Shown here: positions 1-12,438 of the stretch, in pieces
Layout of the letters: each line of letters begins with the position of its first letter
Numbering within the stretch: the first letter of the stretch is position 1
DNA from: Siderastrea siderea
Lineage: Eukaryota > Cnidaria > Anthozoa > Scleractinia > Rhizangiidae
Assembly (NCBI GenBank): GCA_964030785.1
Contig: OZ034977.1
Coordinates: 35,156,352 to 35,220,351 of the forward strand
Reading direction: 5' to 3'
DNA: 64,000 nt
Program-made: the position numbers and the translations under genes
Notes under the pieces: model-generated
Database searches by the model: none
Told to the model about the DNA's origin: nothing
Seen by the model: only the letters and a program-made list of their open reading frames with translations

Positions 1-329
1 TCGTGCAACTCATTGAAGCGGTGGTAACGGATGGCGTGAGACATTGTTATTCAAATTATCTAAAAAACCTATTTCTAATGTGCTAAATTCAAAAGAAACA
101 ACACCTATCTCATGATGAAAGTTGCAAGTTTGTGTTTTGAATTGTGCTATCCTCAGCGAAACGCTTTATCTGTGAAAAAATCCAAGCGAAAACAGGCAAA
201 ATCCGCCATGTGTCACAAGACATTCCCCATCTTCATGAAATTCCATGAGGCAAAGGATTGTGGGATACTATTCGTTCTTCTTCTGCCTGCCACTAGCGTT
301 TCCTGAGGCAGCAGATTGTTGCAATGTAT
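1..329. other. No supported gene
   Basis: This is AT-rich sequence with no recognisable protein or RNA. A 64-codon open frame at 112-306 on the plus strand has no recognisable motif and no splice context, so I do not call it. Confidence 0.5.
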
Positions 330-1190
330 ATATTACTCTCTTCACGCAACATAATGGAGCTCTTCAGGTTTTTAACTCACGAGATCACTGCCTGAAAGCG
401 AACGAAAGAAGACGTCGAAATTGATAGAAACCGTCACAGAAACATCGAATTTGCAGCCGCTTAGTTGTTGAAATACAGTCGTAGAAGTAAAGCTGGGCAA
501 CTTTTGAGGTATGATTTAAATTCTTACCCTTTAAGTCATAATGTTTGTCCATTTTCGCCTGTGAAAAAGACGAGGAAGTTTACATTTTGACGCTTGCTGT
601 CACACTCGGCCACACTGCAGTTGTTGCCGAAAAACAGATTTCTCCAAAATTGTTGCAACTGTATCTCTTCGCATGTTAGAGAGTCATTAAAAATTATCAC
701 TAGTTTATGGACACTATCCTAGTTCTCTTTAGAAAAATACCAAAGATTGTCAGGGTAAGTCAGAATTTTGGGAAAACTTTTGTTTTTGTATTAACACTTG
801 ACCCGCTTCTTGCCGATACCTTTAACATTGGCCAGTTTGAGACTCTGCCATTTCAACAATTGTCGATATTTTGAATTTTTTCCACCATATGTGTAAAGAA
901 ATATGATGTATGTATTGCTGGTGTGAAAGTGAGATTTTTCGAATAAATATGCGGTCGGCAGCAGACATCCCAAAATTGGCTAATTTCTACTCGACGAAAG
1001 GGCGGTTTTGAGGGCTCTGGGTGTCAACAACATTTGCCTCAAAATCTCGGGTGTTCGAAAGATAACCAACAAACGAAGTGTATTTTCATTAATCTATATC
1101 AACCTTGTGTCGCACAAAAAGTTTGAAGGAAATTGTAGATTTGATCAAAATGGAGTGGTCGATTCTTACGCGGACAGCCACTTAAGAATA
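330..1190 (+). repeat. Degenerate direct repeat, copy 1 of 2
   Basis: The segment matches 3755-4590 in the same orientation over about 0.85 kb, by eye roughly three quarters identical with small indels. Shared blocks include GTAGAAGT near 480 and 3902, TTTCTCCAA near 640 and 4050, AACATTGGCCAGTTT near 823 and 4222, CGAATAAATAT near 938 and 4336, TGGCTAATTTCTACTC near 978 and 4373, and AGTTTGAAGGAAAT near 1120 and 4520. Neither copy keeps a common open frame, so this is either a noncoding dispersed repeat or an old segmental duplication. The first copy ends just before the C2H2 pseudogene, and the second has no coding region after it. Confidence 0.75.
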
Positions 1191-1269
1191 TCGCCTGTTC
1201 CATCCTTTCAGTCAGCTGTGTCTTTCTTCGCTCGGATAAATTAAAGCAGGATGTTAGCACAACAGTGCC

Positions 1270-2423
1270 TTGGTTATGTCCTTGAGAGATGTCGGGGAGA
1301 GGCTTGGCATTGAGGTGAAGAGCTACGACTACTCAGAGCCTGCCTACGGAAAAGTCGTGTGCGATAGAATGCTTTGCCCAATGAAGAGCTCAAATTGTGA
1401 CTACTGCTATGAAGGTCATGATATTGTCTGCGCCGCAGATATTCATACTGCCCTTCGTGAGCGACGCGTTAGAGGGGTAACTGCCTCTGTTTGTGTTATT
1501 GACGACAAAAAGAAGTCCCTGAGGGTGAAAAAAAAATTGACGGATTTAGCCACCTCCATAACTTCAAATATGAAGAAACAGGTGTTCGCGTTCGGAGAAC
1601 GTACGGCATAGGAGAAGGAAAATTGATTCCGTATTATACCCTTATTGTCAATCAGCAGGACGGCTTAATAGTCCAGGAAAGAAGGAATTCTTTTCCCTTA
1701 ACAAGCACACGCCATCTAAACATCAGCAAAGCTGACAGAACCAGCAGGAAAGAAACTGTTGACGAATGCGAGCTGTTTGAATGCACGGAACCTGGATGCC
1801 AACAAACTTTCAAGAGATTCCGAGAACTTGAAATCCACGTTCAGATCGGAGATCATGGCCATAAATCAGTGTGTGAAAGCATTTATGATAGAATGAGGAG
1901 AGAGTGGGCCAAGTGTGTTTCTTCGGTTGATCAAGTAGAACAAGTAAGTGATTCAAGAGAGATCATTGGTGGCTTAGTGCAGGCTGTGCCTGCATTAAAT
2001 ATTAGGCAATGGTGGGCTCTATCCAAACAACGTATTTTAAACCGTTTTACCCCAAATGTAAAGGAGTACCTCAACAAAAGCTTTGACTTCGGGGTGAAAA
2101 CTGGCTTTAAGGTAGATCCGGAACAAGTTTCAGCCGAAATGCGAAACTCTAGAGATGAACAGAATAACCGCCGTTTTAGCAGAGAAGAATGGTTAACAGC
2201 CAATCAGATAAAGAGTTATTTCTCTCGCCTAGCATCTTCTAGAAGGAAAGGGCAAGAGGTGGCTGATGACGAGGCAGAACTTGAGGACATACTGGGAGAA
2301 GAGAAAAAAAGTGACAGACAGCAAGTAATCAACAGCATTATCAATGAGATTAGCCTTCGTCATCCGATTTGCTATCACGTTTATGACCTTTGTCAGTACT
2401 GCAAAAGCAATAAACTTTCATAG
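1270..2423 (+). pseudogene. Element-associated C2H2-finger protein, 5'-truncated and frameshifted
   Basis: Two consecutive open frames (1270-1611, 113 aa, and 1623-2423, 266 aa) read as one protein split by a frame change. The family is a dispersed, uncharacterised invertebrate protein that I recognise by its pattern. It has an N-terminal segment with SEPAYGK, CDR, and EGHDI, then a conserved TYGIGEGK stretch, then a C2H2-like finger of form C-x4-C-x12-H-x5-H (starting CTEPGCQQTF), then a basic helical C-terminus containing the block REEW-x10-SRLAS. The frame changes at a nine-A run at 1528-1536: one frame is good before it and the other after it. The usual N-terminal part of the family is absent upstream of 1270, so this is a truncated copy. 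No partner gene is adjacent. Its function is unknown; a transposon-derived origin is my inference from the copy number of the family in aquatic invertebrates. The frameshift could also be a homopolymer sequencing error. Confidence 0.6.
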
Positions 2424-3754
2424 TTTAACGTTGCCATGTTGAAAACCATCTTCAAGAACTTTGACGTTCCTTTTACCTCGAAGGACAGAAAGAAAAATTT
2501 GTTGTGGCACTTGCTTAAATTCGTTAAGAAATGTTCGTGTTTTCCATAACATTTCCATAACAGCAAGGCTAAGGGCTGGTGGAGATCCTGGAAACCTTAT
2601 AGTTCCCAATTGAACTGAATAGTAATAGTTAATCTCGCGTTATGGGGGTATGAAAATCTGAACGTTTTACTAACATGTTTTCAGTGGGGGGGGGGGGGGG
2701 GGGGAACGAAGGTTTTCGGTTAAAATCGAGTATTGGATAGTTTGGTAAAGAAAGTACACATCCATCAATAAGATACGGGCAGATCCGCCGTTTTTAGCCA
2801 GAGCAGGTAGGTAGAAAGGAAATCCATTTGACGCTGTGGCGCTTAAACAGGCTTTAAAATTAAAATGTATATAAGGGAAACTAGTGAAGGCTAGGAGTTG
2901 TTGGATGCACTGTACAAAGGAACAATGAAAATGAAGTAGAGATAGAGATGTCTGTGTGCGCTATGTATTAATGCATGAATCGCGATTTGTCAGATTGTCA
3001 GATTTGTTGCAATTGTAATGTTTACATTGCGTTACATGTTTGTTGTTCTCAAGACAAGTACAGTTAATTTCTGATATACTGGTATTCTTTGTCTTTTAAA
3101 AACATGAACAAATGTACAGGAGCGGACCGCTTGCGGCTCAAGCCTATCATTTGGACTCTTTTTTGATACCTTTATCTTAAACAAGCAAATTTTGTTGTAG
3201 CCTGCAAGCACAGTTGTTTTTTATCCCTCCCGGCTGTTAAGGTGGCATTCGCAGGCTAATTTTGTTGTTCACATTTTTTTCCTGGTTTTAATGAACATTT
3301 CACACTGGTACGAGCCCCTAGCTATAATTCACCCCTTCTGCCACCCGGACGTATTGCAGCAATGTTTTCAGCGGTGGCAATTTGTCCCAATCGTTTATGT
3401 TTGAATTTCGTGGAAAGTTTCGTGGAATGATTCCTGAGCATCCCCCATCCCCGTTTATTTTGCCTCCATGGAGAGGCAGCCAAAAGAATCTCTGAAGATC
3501 TATCATTAAACATCCTGATTTGAATTGTTTTACTGAATTGTTTTGCAATGCGATCGAATTACTTTTCACTCGGTTACTAATTTCCGGTTTTATATTTCCG
3601 GTACGATCAGGCACGAAATGTGTTGTTGCGGACAGCGGTAATACATTTGAAACAATATGGATGACACCGTTTCCGTGGGGATATTCGCTCGATTTTCCTT
3701 CGTTCTTTTACACGTCACTTGAGTTTCCCTGGTCAACAGAAAGCTAAAATGAAC
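2424..3754. other. Noncoding interval with a 19-G homopolymer
   Basis: I see no gene. A run of 19 G lies at 2686-2704. Short related motifs (AGCCTGCAAGC near 3200 and GCAGGCTAATTTTG near 3251) are oppositely oriented and may be the ends of a very small decayed repeat. Open frames at 3318-3747 look like chance. Confidence 0.5.
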
Positions 3755-4590
3755 ATAAGCACTCTTTTAGCAAAACTCAATGGTGCTGTTGAGGCTTTTA
3801 GTTCATAAGATCGCCGTCTGCAAGTGAAGGAAAGAAAACGTCGGCGTGCAGCCGGTATAGAAATGTCAAATTTGCGGAAAATAAGGCGTTGAAATGAAGC
3901 CGTAGAAGTTAGTTGGGGAACTTTAATTTTAATTTTTATCCTTCCAATCATCGTATCTGCTCATTTTCCATTGTGGACAAGATAGCGAAGTCGAAAATTG
4001 TACGCTCGCCTTCACAGTCAGTCACACTACAGGTGTCGTTGAATGACGGATTTCTCCAATATTGTTGCCGCTGTATTTCTTCGCATGCTGGATATCCCAT
4101 AAATATAAATACTTAAAGGACAGTACTCTTTTAAAAAACTGGGAAAAGTTGTCAGGATAAGTCAGAATTTTTAAAAAGAAAATTACCTTGCCACTCGACC
4201 AGCTTCCTGCGCCTGTCGATAACATTGGCCAGTTTCAGCCTCGGTCATTTTAGCAATTCTACATAAATTGTGATTTTCGAACCATATTTGTAACGTAACA
4301 TGATGTATGTGTCACTAGTAAAAATGTTAGGTTTTTCGAATAAATATACGCTCGGCAGCAGATATCCCAAAAGTGGCTAATTTCTACTCAACAAAACAGC
4401 GACTTTAAGGGGTCCGGGTGCCCACGACTTTTGCCTCAAAATCCTGGGTCTTTTGAAGATTACCAACAAACGAAATATCAGGTTTTCGTTAATTTTATGT
4501 CAACCTTGTCTAGTACAGAAAGTTTGAAGGAAATAAAAAATTTGATCAAAATTGAGTGGTTGAAAATTACGCAGAAAGACACTTAATGGC
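3755..4590 (+). repeat. Degenerate direct repeat, copy 2 of 2
   Basis: This is the partner of 330-1190, in the same orientation about 3.4 kb downstream. The match runs from TGGTGCTGTTGAGGCTTTTAG (compare TGGAGCTCTTCAGGTTTTTA at 355) to the TTACGC..GACACTTAA block near 4585 (compare 1166-1183). The similarity is broken by small indels throughout, which implies an old duplication. Confidence 0.75.
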
Positions 4591-4775
4591 CTTCAAGTCA
4601 GTAACGTTCGCTTGACCTCAAGACAGGCATAAGGAAAAGGAGAAATTGAACGTTATTTTCGTTGTCGTTATAAGCTCTCTGTGCTGTAGCCGCAGCCGTA
4701 CGTGACATTGAATATGCTACTTTTGTGACATTATATATCCAAATTTGGTCCAACACCTGAGTCACGGTATTTTTT

Positions 4776-4777
<2 letters not shown>

Positions 4778-4823
<46 letters not shown>
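4778..4823. repeat. (AAAT)n microsatellite
   Basis: About eleven AAAT/AAATA units follow a short T run. The minus-strand open frame across it is a by-product of the repeat. Confidence 0.95.
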
Positions 4824-4824
<1 letters not shown>

Positions 4825-7800
4825 CCGCTAACGCAACGGAAATAATTTGCACATAAAGAAACGGAAGTTTGGAAAGGCAAACATCGCTCATCTCGGAATT
4901 TTTTCTTTTCCTCTTTTTGGAAAGCAAAAGGATGTTAAAGCTGGAATCAACTAGGATGAAGTAGAGCGAGCCCTTTTTGCTTAAAACAACAAATTTTGCC
5001 GTGTTTTCTATCTACTGGGAAGTTCAAGTTAATTAAGTGCTATTTTTTAAACTTAGTGAGTTCAAAGATTACCCATAGAGTGTAGCCTGAATAACCCAAG
5101 CCAATTAGAAGGTATGATTTAGTTCAGTTGTTATATATATGCCGTCTATTGAAGAAGGATTGAATTTAGCTTCCAAATCAATGTTTATTAATCATCAAAA
5201 CCTGCCTTTTAAAGTGGAGCTCCTTTGCGGGCCGAACGTAGAGCGCAGCACCATTCTGCATTCTAAATATTTACATATCCATGCGAGTCAGTTTTGATGG
5301 TCATGGAGTCACGTGACCGTACGATGTCCCTCACACCATGCCTTATGTAAAAAGTAAAGTGTCTCAAAAGTGGTGCACGTTTACATACTGGGGAAAATGG
5401 CGGACTTCCCTCGAACTTAACCGCTTACCACCTTTTTGAGGCTTCAAGTAAAAAGGACGTGCTTTCATGAATATTTTACCAGATTTAGGACAGAGCAATA
5501 ACCCTTCACTTACCATTGACAAGAAAGAACTGCCTGCCGTCACAGGATTTGATCTGAAGTCAACAATATGACAATATGGCTGGCTCCTTGTACGCTCGAT
5601 TTTTAATGTGGTATTTTTACATTCTTGGGATGAAGACTTTCCTTTTAATAGTTCATGATGAAAAGGAAAGGACCTGAAGGATTGCTTTAAACTGCACGGT
5701 GCATATAGAAGAAATAGGAGAGCTTGAAGGCAAGAAATCCTTGTCCAAGGACACACTTGTTTTTTTTTTTTTTTTAAGGAGATCTGGAAAGCGACCAGGG
5801 GCAAAAGACCTCCGAGCAGTAGCCTTTCGTTTAGATTTACAAGTACTTCTCAGTTCACTTCAATGATAAGGTAAATGACATATTTGATTGTGGATTTACG
5901 TCTAAGGAATTGTTTAATTGAGCGAGTTTACATGTTGAAGATAATTTTCTTGATCTGTTTGAAAAACTTGTAAACATTTGTTCAAAATAGCCGTGAAATT
6001 AATTCCCGCCTCGGTGGTGAATTGTTTGCGGGTAACTTTTCTCGAGGCGAAAAATGAAATGCTTTTCGGTTTTCCAGGCAAATAAGTGCTGATCAAAATA
6101 AATGTTTTTTTTTTTCGTTTATGAAGACTTGCTGCATATTTCTTCTGTATTTAGAAATATTAATGTATTGAATAACCGAGAAATCACTCGGTCGCCAATA
6201 CTGAACTTAGCATTAAGCTCTATACACATTACAATTAACGGACACCATGTATTTTCGCGTATGTAGGCGTAAGATGACTGTTTTCAGTAGCCGTTAAAAA
6301 TCATGAACTATGAAAGAAAGTACGTCTCTATAAAAGATGCCCTTGTTTTATTTCTAAACTTTTGGAATAAAACAATAATTGCCGGATCTGGCCGTGAGTG
6401 AAAGAAACTCTTAGCGGTCAGCTTCGCCGCTTGCAATAGGTGAGCTTTTCATAAAGAAACGACTAAGGAAACAGCATTTAGAGCAACTTGACTTGTCCTC
6501 ATAGCAGACCCTAAATAAGATACCGCTAAATTACTCTCATTTCAATGTGTTCTTTATAAATAAAAACGTGAAAAGAGTGCGTAAAACCAAAGCATAAACA
6601 AAATGCGGACCACCATGGAAACCGTTTGTTTTGGTCCATTTTCTTAAACATAGGACTTTTTATCACGATTTTCAACAATTACAGCGGCAGTTTTTCTTCT
6701 ATCGCTGGGCGGCATCCCTTAAAAAAATTAAAAAGAGTATTTGTGATCCTAGAGTTTCTCTATTTAACCGCTGTTTCAACTGCAAAGTACGGAGCTTCTT
6801 TGCGCGAGGACTTTACAAACTCCTCATCTTGTATGCAAGAAATCACGGAATACGCTTCCCTCTAGAACTTTCAAAATCCAAGTTTCTGTCCGTGTTTGAT
6901 AACTAGCAGTTCAGCCTGAAGTCCATCAATAAGCTTAGCTGGAATTCTAACTCAGAATAAGACTAAAAATACCCGCTGACAAGACTCAGCTAAAATGATT
7001 TTTGTCACCATTTGAATAGAAAGCCCGTCATTCCTCCGTCCCCATCCCACAATGTCGTAACAGACTGAACAGAATATTGAGACGAGTATTGACAATTACC
7101 TTAAAAGAAGCGGAGAATGATGTACTCAAGAGACATATACCCCTTGGCGCAACATAACCATGTCCATGCGTATGATGCCAACGGGAACTGTTATAACTAA
7201 GTTTAAGTACACTATTCACCTTTCAGCTCTGTTGTAGTGGTGCAGAGCATGAAAGCGCGAACAGTCCGACTATATTTTATATCTTTTTCAGAAGGCGCGA
7301 GTTCAAACCTCTCAACTTCACTATTTTGTCTCTCCAATTTTTTTCTTTCATCATTCTTTCTTTCTTTCCCTTTTTTCGGTTGTTGTTTCGTTTTGATTTT
7401 CGTACCTCCTTTCCGTAATCTCCATCCTTTGTAATGGGCTTTTATTTTCATTATTATCGCACATGCTAAAAAAATATTAACCGAAACTCAATTTATGAAA
7501 CCGCGGAAGAAACCGCGAACATCAGACCATTAGGGTATACAGAGGTACAATTTTTACCTCCTTGCTTGTCATGACAAATTTCAGACGGCACTCCGTTCTC
7601 ACAATTAATAGACAAATATCTGGCTTAAGTTTGGGTTATACGTGTTTTTCTATTCTTGGTACAAGCTGTTGTTTAATGCAATCTTTCTTGGTCTTCTTTT
7701 GTTTTTCAACGGAGGTTTTGAGGAGCTCCGCTGTTAGGCTAGCCTATCTATATATATTTTTGAAATTTTTCTTGTTCGATTAATTCAAATGCTGTTTAAT

Positions 7801-9377
7801 TAGTGTCTAGTTGATGGAGAGGAGTTGTTCTGTTGATAGAAATTGTCTACTTTTTTCTGTGCATTTTAGTTTACCAGTGCGATGTAAGTTTTTAGTACTG
7901 ATTCTTAAGATCAAATTCCTGTGACTTTTACCATCCTTAAACGAGAATCGATTTCCTCATTTGTTTTTTTTTTCGAAATCAAAGCGCTTCTGGCGGAAAT
8001 AAACCACACCAGGAAAATAAAATAAAAAACTCTGACACCCTAGTAATCTTAACACCAGGCGATGAACCCTAAGTTTAAGTGACTAACTTGGCTCGAATCT
8101 CTGTCGCCATTGTTAGCGTCGCTAGCCTAAATCCACTTTGGTGCGACCAACTTGACTGAAACTGTGATGTTAAGCTCATTTATCTGGTAATTTTTATTGA
8201 ACGTTAAATTTTACGTAAGACGCCCAAAAAGACTTTTTTTGAAACATTTATTACTAGTAAGTGGTAATGAAGAGAGATCAGCAATAGTAATATGAATAGC
8301 TATGTTTCAACATACAGGCATGATGAATGTCCCTCCAGATGAAAATCTTGAAAATATATTTCCAGGCCTCTGTCATGTTGTACTGGTACCTTGTAAACAC
8401 AGTCCAAATTCTTCGGGTATTTGTCTGGATATCTTGGACTTGTGAGTGTATTATTTATTACTGAACCACATCCTGCGAACCAAATGTTTTTTTAGAATGA
8501 CTTAAGTGAATTATCTTGACCTGATTGGCTCTTGGTTATTGTTGAGAGAGCATTGACAAATGAAAATGATGTAACATGTTTCGCAACCACAACTTGGCCA
8601 GAGGATACTCCTGTGCTCCACCGGTTCTTCAAATTTTACTGAAAAAAAAATATAGCAACTCTGGAAATATTCGATGAGAATATATTTCCATAATCGTTAA
8701 ACCGTGAACTTGTTTGTTGACATCAACTGCGAGGCAAAAATAAAGGAAGAGAATTTCCCTGGTCGTTTGAAAGCAAAAAATATTTGAATGGCGGGAATAA
8801 GCAGCTCGACTGTCGCCACAAAGGAAATTTTCACGAATTCAGTGAGGTAATCCAGAAGGATTGAGCACTTTGTCGAATGGAATAAAGGTTAGTCTTATAG
8901 AAACTTGATTGAGAAGTTTATTTTAGTTTTAACAAGCCTAATTTGCGTGTTTTGAAAGTGGTTGTAGAGCCATGCTCGATTCACTGAGTATGCTAGATGA
9001 AACCTTTACCGAGTGGTTTCGTTTGGTTTTGTTTCAAGACGACTTACAAAATGTTTGCATTATTTCTTCCGGTGTTAAGCTTATGCCGAGTTGTTGTTGT
9101 TGTTGTTATTGTTGTTGTTGTTGTTGTTGTTTTGTCATGTAAACTCTGTACTCACTTTGAAAGATGGTTTATTTATTTGCTTGCAGTCTTCTTTTTTATT
9201 GTAAATACAAATTGGGCCACAGGCATGATCAAAGTCAAGTTTTATTGTTATAAAATTTAGTTTTATCCTTTTTACAGGTCATTTCTGTTTAGTCCTGGAA
9301 TTTGTTAGAAAGCCTTTAGCACTTTCCTTTTCTAAAACTCGATTTATAGTACACTATCGACCCGACAAAAAACCCAG
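4824..9377. other. Gene-poor interval
   Basis: I find no supportable gene in about 4.5 kb. The longest frame (5364-5804, minus) runs through a poly-A tract and has no domain signature. A 15-base T run lies near 5760, a pyrimidine-rich tract at 7310-7380, and a GTT microsatellite at 9090-9130. The stretch 5220-5790 has the look of a dispersed noncoding repeat, but I cannot show a second copy here. If the MAM-Ig gene extends further downstream on the minus strand, this would be intron or 3' flank. Confidence 0.45.
9090..9130. repeat. (GTT)n microsatellite
   Basis: An uninterrupted GTT/TTG run with one ATT variant in the middle. Confidence 0.95.
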
Positions 9378-9423
9378 GCCACCTTAAGCACAATCTGGAG
9401 CTCCAGATTGTGCTTAAGGTGGC
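9378..9423. repeat. Perfect 46-bp palindrome with no spacer
   Basis: Each half is 23 bases. The left half runs from GCCACCTTAAGCACA to CTGGAG and the right half is its exact reverse complement, centred on GAGCTC between 9400 and 9401. The next base pair outwards (9377/9424) mismatches. There is no loop, so it would extrude as a cruciform. It lies about 330 bp from the Ig exon, probably downstream in its intron or 3' flank. Confidence 0.95.
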
Positions 9424-9751
9424 GTGTGGATCGAGAAGATTCCTGGAGTTATTTCTGTAAGCTCTTGTGTAGATTCCTTGATGTTCGAGAGATTTTCGCT
9501 GCATCATCGTTCTATATAGCGGATATTTTGTCCCACTGCGTTATTTTTAGGTTTTGATGTATCGACTAAAGAACATTTGAAATTGCGCTTAAGACAGAAG
9601 ACAGAAAACAGTGCAATCACCTTTCGGCAGGTCTCCATTAACGAGCAATTAGGGAGTGACACGGGCACCGCCTGGTTTTCAATGTGTATTTAGACTACAG
9701 GCTACATGTGATGTTCATGATTTGGTTAACGATGCCAGAGCAATAACTTAC

Positions 9752-9994
9752 CTGCAAAAATTACAGGAATCACCCTTGTGTCCGTTCCGTACTTGTTAGT
9801 TGCCACACAGCTGTAGTTTCCTCTAAGATCGAACAATTCCATACGTACTGTATTTTCTCTTTTCGTCACTACTGTAGAGTTTCTTATCAGTACTACGTAT
9901 GTGGGATCAAATCCGATGGCCGCACAGCTTAGCTCGTCGCCTGGATATGCACCCACGACAGGAACTGGGTCAGGAAACACTATCTTGGGTAAGG
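9752..9994 (-). CDS. Immunoglobulin-domain exon of the MAM-Ig gene
   Basis: This is a 243-bp exon, bounded on the minus strand by AACAAG before it and by GTAAGT after it. Both splice sites are in phase 1, so the exon is symmetrical, as is usual for Ig modules. It encodes about 81 residues of one Ig domain. The B-strand cysteine is in LSCAAIGF and the F-strand cysteine in NYSCVATNKYGTD, with 38 residues between them, and the usual C-strand tryptophan is missing. NST and NYS are potential N-glycosylation sites. The opening residues LPKIVFPDPVP are typical of extracellular Ig repeats. I infer it belongs to the same minus-strand gene as the MAM exons at 25.2-27.2 kb and the signal-peptide exon at 35.1 kb, but the distance is large and at least one intervening exon is not seen. 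The product would be a secreted or cell-surface adhesion or receptor protein. Confidence 0.8.
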
Positions 9995-10511
9995 CTTGTT
10001 AAAAATACAAATAATAATTCGAAGTTTAAGTTTTTAATGTTGAAATCGAGTTGACAAACGTAACAAATGGTAAACGTGAAGCTGATCAATGATATTAAAG
10101 TGTAATGTTCCTGACTTGGAATAATTATTACAATTTCAAAATTGTTAAAAAAAACACACCTATCACAACACCATGATGGGTTTTTTTTTAATATGGTATC
10201 TCTTTCTTCTTCTTCTTCTTCTTCCTTGTTCTTCTTGTTATTATTTATTTATTTATTTAATTATTTTTCCCACAGCCAGAATACTTCGTATGAAAGCTTA
10301 TGTTTGTTCTATCAATTTTATTCTATCAATTCATTACAACTAAGTGATGAATTGGATGTCCACATCATACGTTGCGAGCCATGTGAAACCAGCACTTCAC
10401 TACACAGTACAACAGCGTAAATCTCCGACACTCGCTTGAAACCAGATTTAGCACAGTTTGAAGACAGCTGCGTAAATCTACCTTTATGAACGTTCTTAAT
10501 CTAGTGATGTG
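9995..10511. other. Intronic or noncoding interval with microsatellites
   Basis: Apart from TTC-rich and TTTA-rich simple sequence at about 10201-10266, nothing recognisable is present. A 92-codon plus-strand frame spans the simple repeat and is rejected. Confidence 0.5.
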
Positions 10512-11099
10512 TTAACCCTGTTCTGCCTGGGCTTTTTTTGAGTTTCTGAGCACAAAGTGCCCCCCCCCATAGATCTCAAAAAGTATTAAAGCTCTTGCGA
10601 TGAAATTTGGCACGTTTGAAGCACGTCATTAGGTTAACAGATTGGGTTAATGACGTGTCAATTATGACGTGTCGTGACGTCACAAAACTTCACAAACCCG
10701 CCATTTTGAATTTGAGGCCGCCATCTTGAATCCGAAACCTTCAGTCCTACAGCTGACAATGACGTCACCAAAAAAAATATGATTTTGTTCTAAGAAACAT
10801 ACTTAGTCAAAACAAGCACACAAAAGTAAAAAATTACCTTCTTACAAACGAAGGGGGAAAACCTGAAAACGACTGAAAAATACAGAAAATAGTCAAAATA
10901 CACTTCTGAGTAGACGGTTGCTATGGAAATGTCAATCACCATAGATACGTCATTGACGTAGGAAAGTTTTCTCTGATAAATTTTAGGAAAAGTCACGAGA
11001 TTTGGTGATTATTCGTCTAGCCGTTTAAAAGTTATAATTCGTTAAAGTCAGCGAGGGCACAATGTGCCCCCCCCCCTCCCCCAGGCAGAATAGGGTTAA
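10512..11099. mobile_element. TTAA-type MITE (piggyBac-like ends)
   Basis: The element begins and ends with TTAA. The inner termini CCCTGTTCTGCCTGGG and CCCAGGCAGAATAGGG are inverted with one mismatch in 16. Just inside each end lies a GC tract with a small GCACAAAGTGC or GCACAATGTGC palindrome next to a C run. A TTAA target and termini starting CCC are characteristic of piggyBac elements; the superfamily assignment is by that rule only. The 588-bp body has no transposase, so it is non-autonomous. It sits inside the inferred intron of the MAM-Ig gene. Confidence 0.8.
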
Positions 11100-11331
11100 G
11101 AGGCGAATTTTAGTTCTCTAAATAACGAAGTCTTATTGGGCATACCAGCCACTTCTTTATAGCTGTATTTTTTCTTCCAAAGAAAGAGAGCGGCAAAAAC
11201 GTTGGGACAAATTTAATTCCTCCCAGTTACCCTCGAGCCTTCCATGGATTTCCTTGGGGAAACGTTAAAAAAAACACGATTCAAAATGAAAGAGTACATG
11301 TAAAAACAGGCAACAAAGTACGGATAAATTC

Positions 11332-11854
11332 TTAAGGACGCTCGCGCGAAAATCTTCTAACATTGATTTTTTCATGAAACTTTTGCTGCAGTTAGGTAGT
11401 GAGTTACTAGAGTCAGAAAAGTGAAAAAACATGCGGGTCACCTACTTCGTTTTGAGGTAAGATATCTAAAAGACCACCCTAATTTTGCAAAATCAGTCTT
11501 CCTTATCCGAAATGGCTCCCAATGTCTGTAAGTCTAAAACTATTGCAAATGAATCCCTAAAATGCAACTTTCTATGTAAAATTTCATGTGAGTGGGTCTC
11601 TTAAGCAAATTCATTCATCTGATGACGTCTCAAAAAGTAAACGTAATCCTTAAACGACAGCATTTGCAAACCCTAACAGCCGCTCGTTGGTGGGATTCGA
11701 TGTTGCGTGGTTAGAAAAAACTTCCTACATCGTTTTTTTTTTGTTTAATTTTTGCCAATCTGTCGCGAGCTCGTGGATGACGTGGCGTGACATTGCGACA
11801 TGAATTTCGTGCGCAGTAAGGATCCGCAAAAACAATTAACGTGAACGTCCTTAA
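11332..11854. mobile_element. Second TTAA-type MITE
   Basis: Ends are TTAAGGACGCTCGCG at the left and the inverted CGTGAACGTCCTTAA at the right, matching at 13 of 15 positions, with TTAA as probable target duplication. The 523-bp body is noncoding. It is only 232 bp from the preceding TTAA element and has different termini, so it belongs to a different family. Confidence 0.7.
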
Positions 11855-12129
11855 ATCTTACTGAAGTTTAAAGACGATATGATATCGCAATTTTAACGTA
11901 TACACCGTTGGTTCATGGTGCACGAAATTCAGTTATACGACCGCGGTTGTAGAAAGCGTCAAAGGGTTTTAATTAAGTACTACGCATCAGCACTCTAAAG
12001 TCTGGAATGCTTTATTGAAGGCAATCAAATTATGGGACATTGTAAGACCATTCAACAACAATTCAAGTTAAGATATTTTATCAATTAGTTTATTCGTAAT
12101 GATAATTACGACTACTCTACAACTAGTTA

Positions 12130-12392
12130 CAGTGGAACCTCGATTTAACGAACCTCTATATAGCGAAGCCCTCGGTACAGCAAACGATATTTTTCAGCCC
12201 AGTAATAGTGTAATGTATGGAAAAGAACCTCGATATAACGTTAAGTCGGCACAGTTTAAAGTAATATCTAAATTTTACATGTAAGTGAATTTTAGACACG
12301 GCCTCCATGAAAAGCAGACTTTTCTTTTGTTATTTTGAATTTGTTGTTATTAAATTTTTGTAGTTAGTTAGATAGGTAGATAGTCCAGTAAT

Positions 12393-12438
<46 letters not shown>

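Noticed and set aside
5364..5804. 146-codon minus-strand frame
   Set aside because: It starts in a poly-A-derived Lys run, has no domain, no promoter or splice context, and unremarkable codon composition.
6626..6906. Two overlapping plus-strand frames (79 and 91 codons)
   Set aside because: Neither shows a signal peptide with cleavage site, a domain or splice sites; the first is hydrophobic by AT composition.
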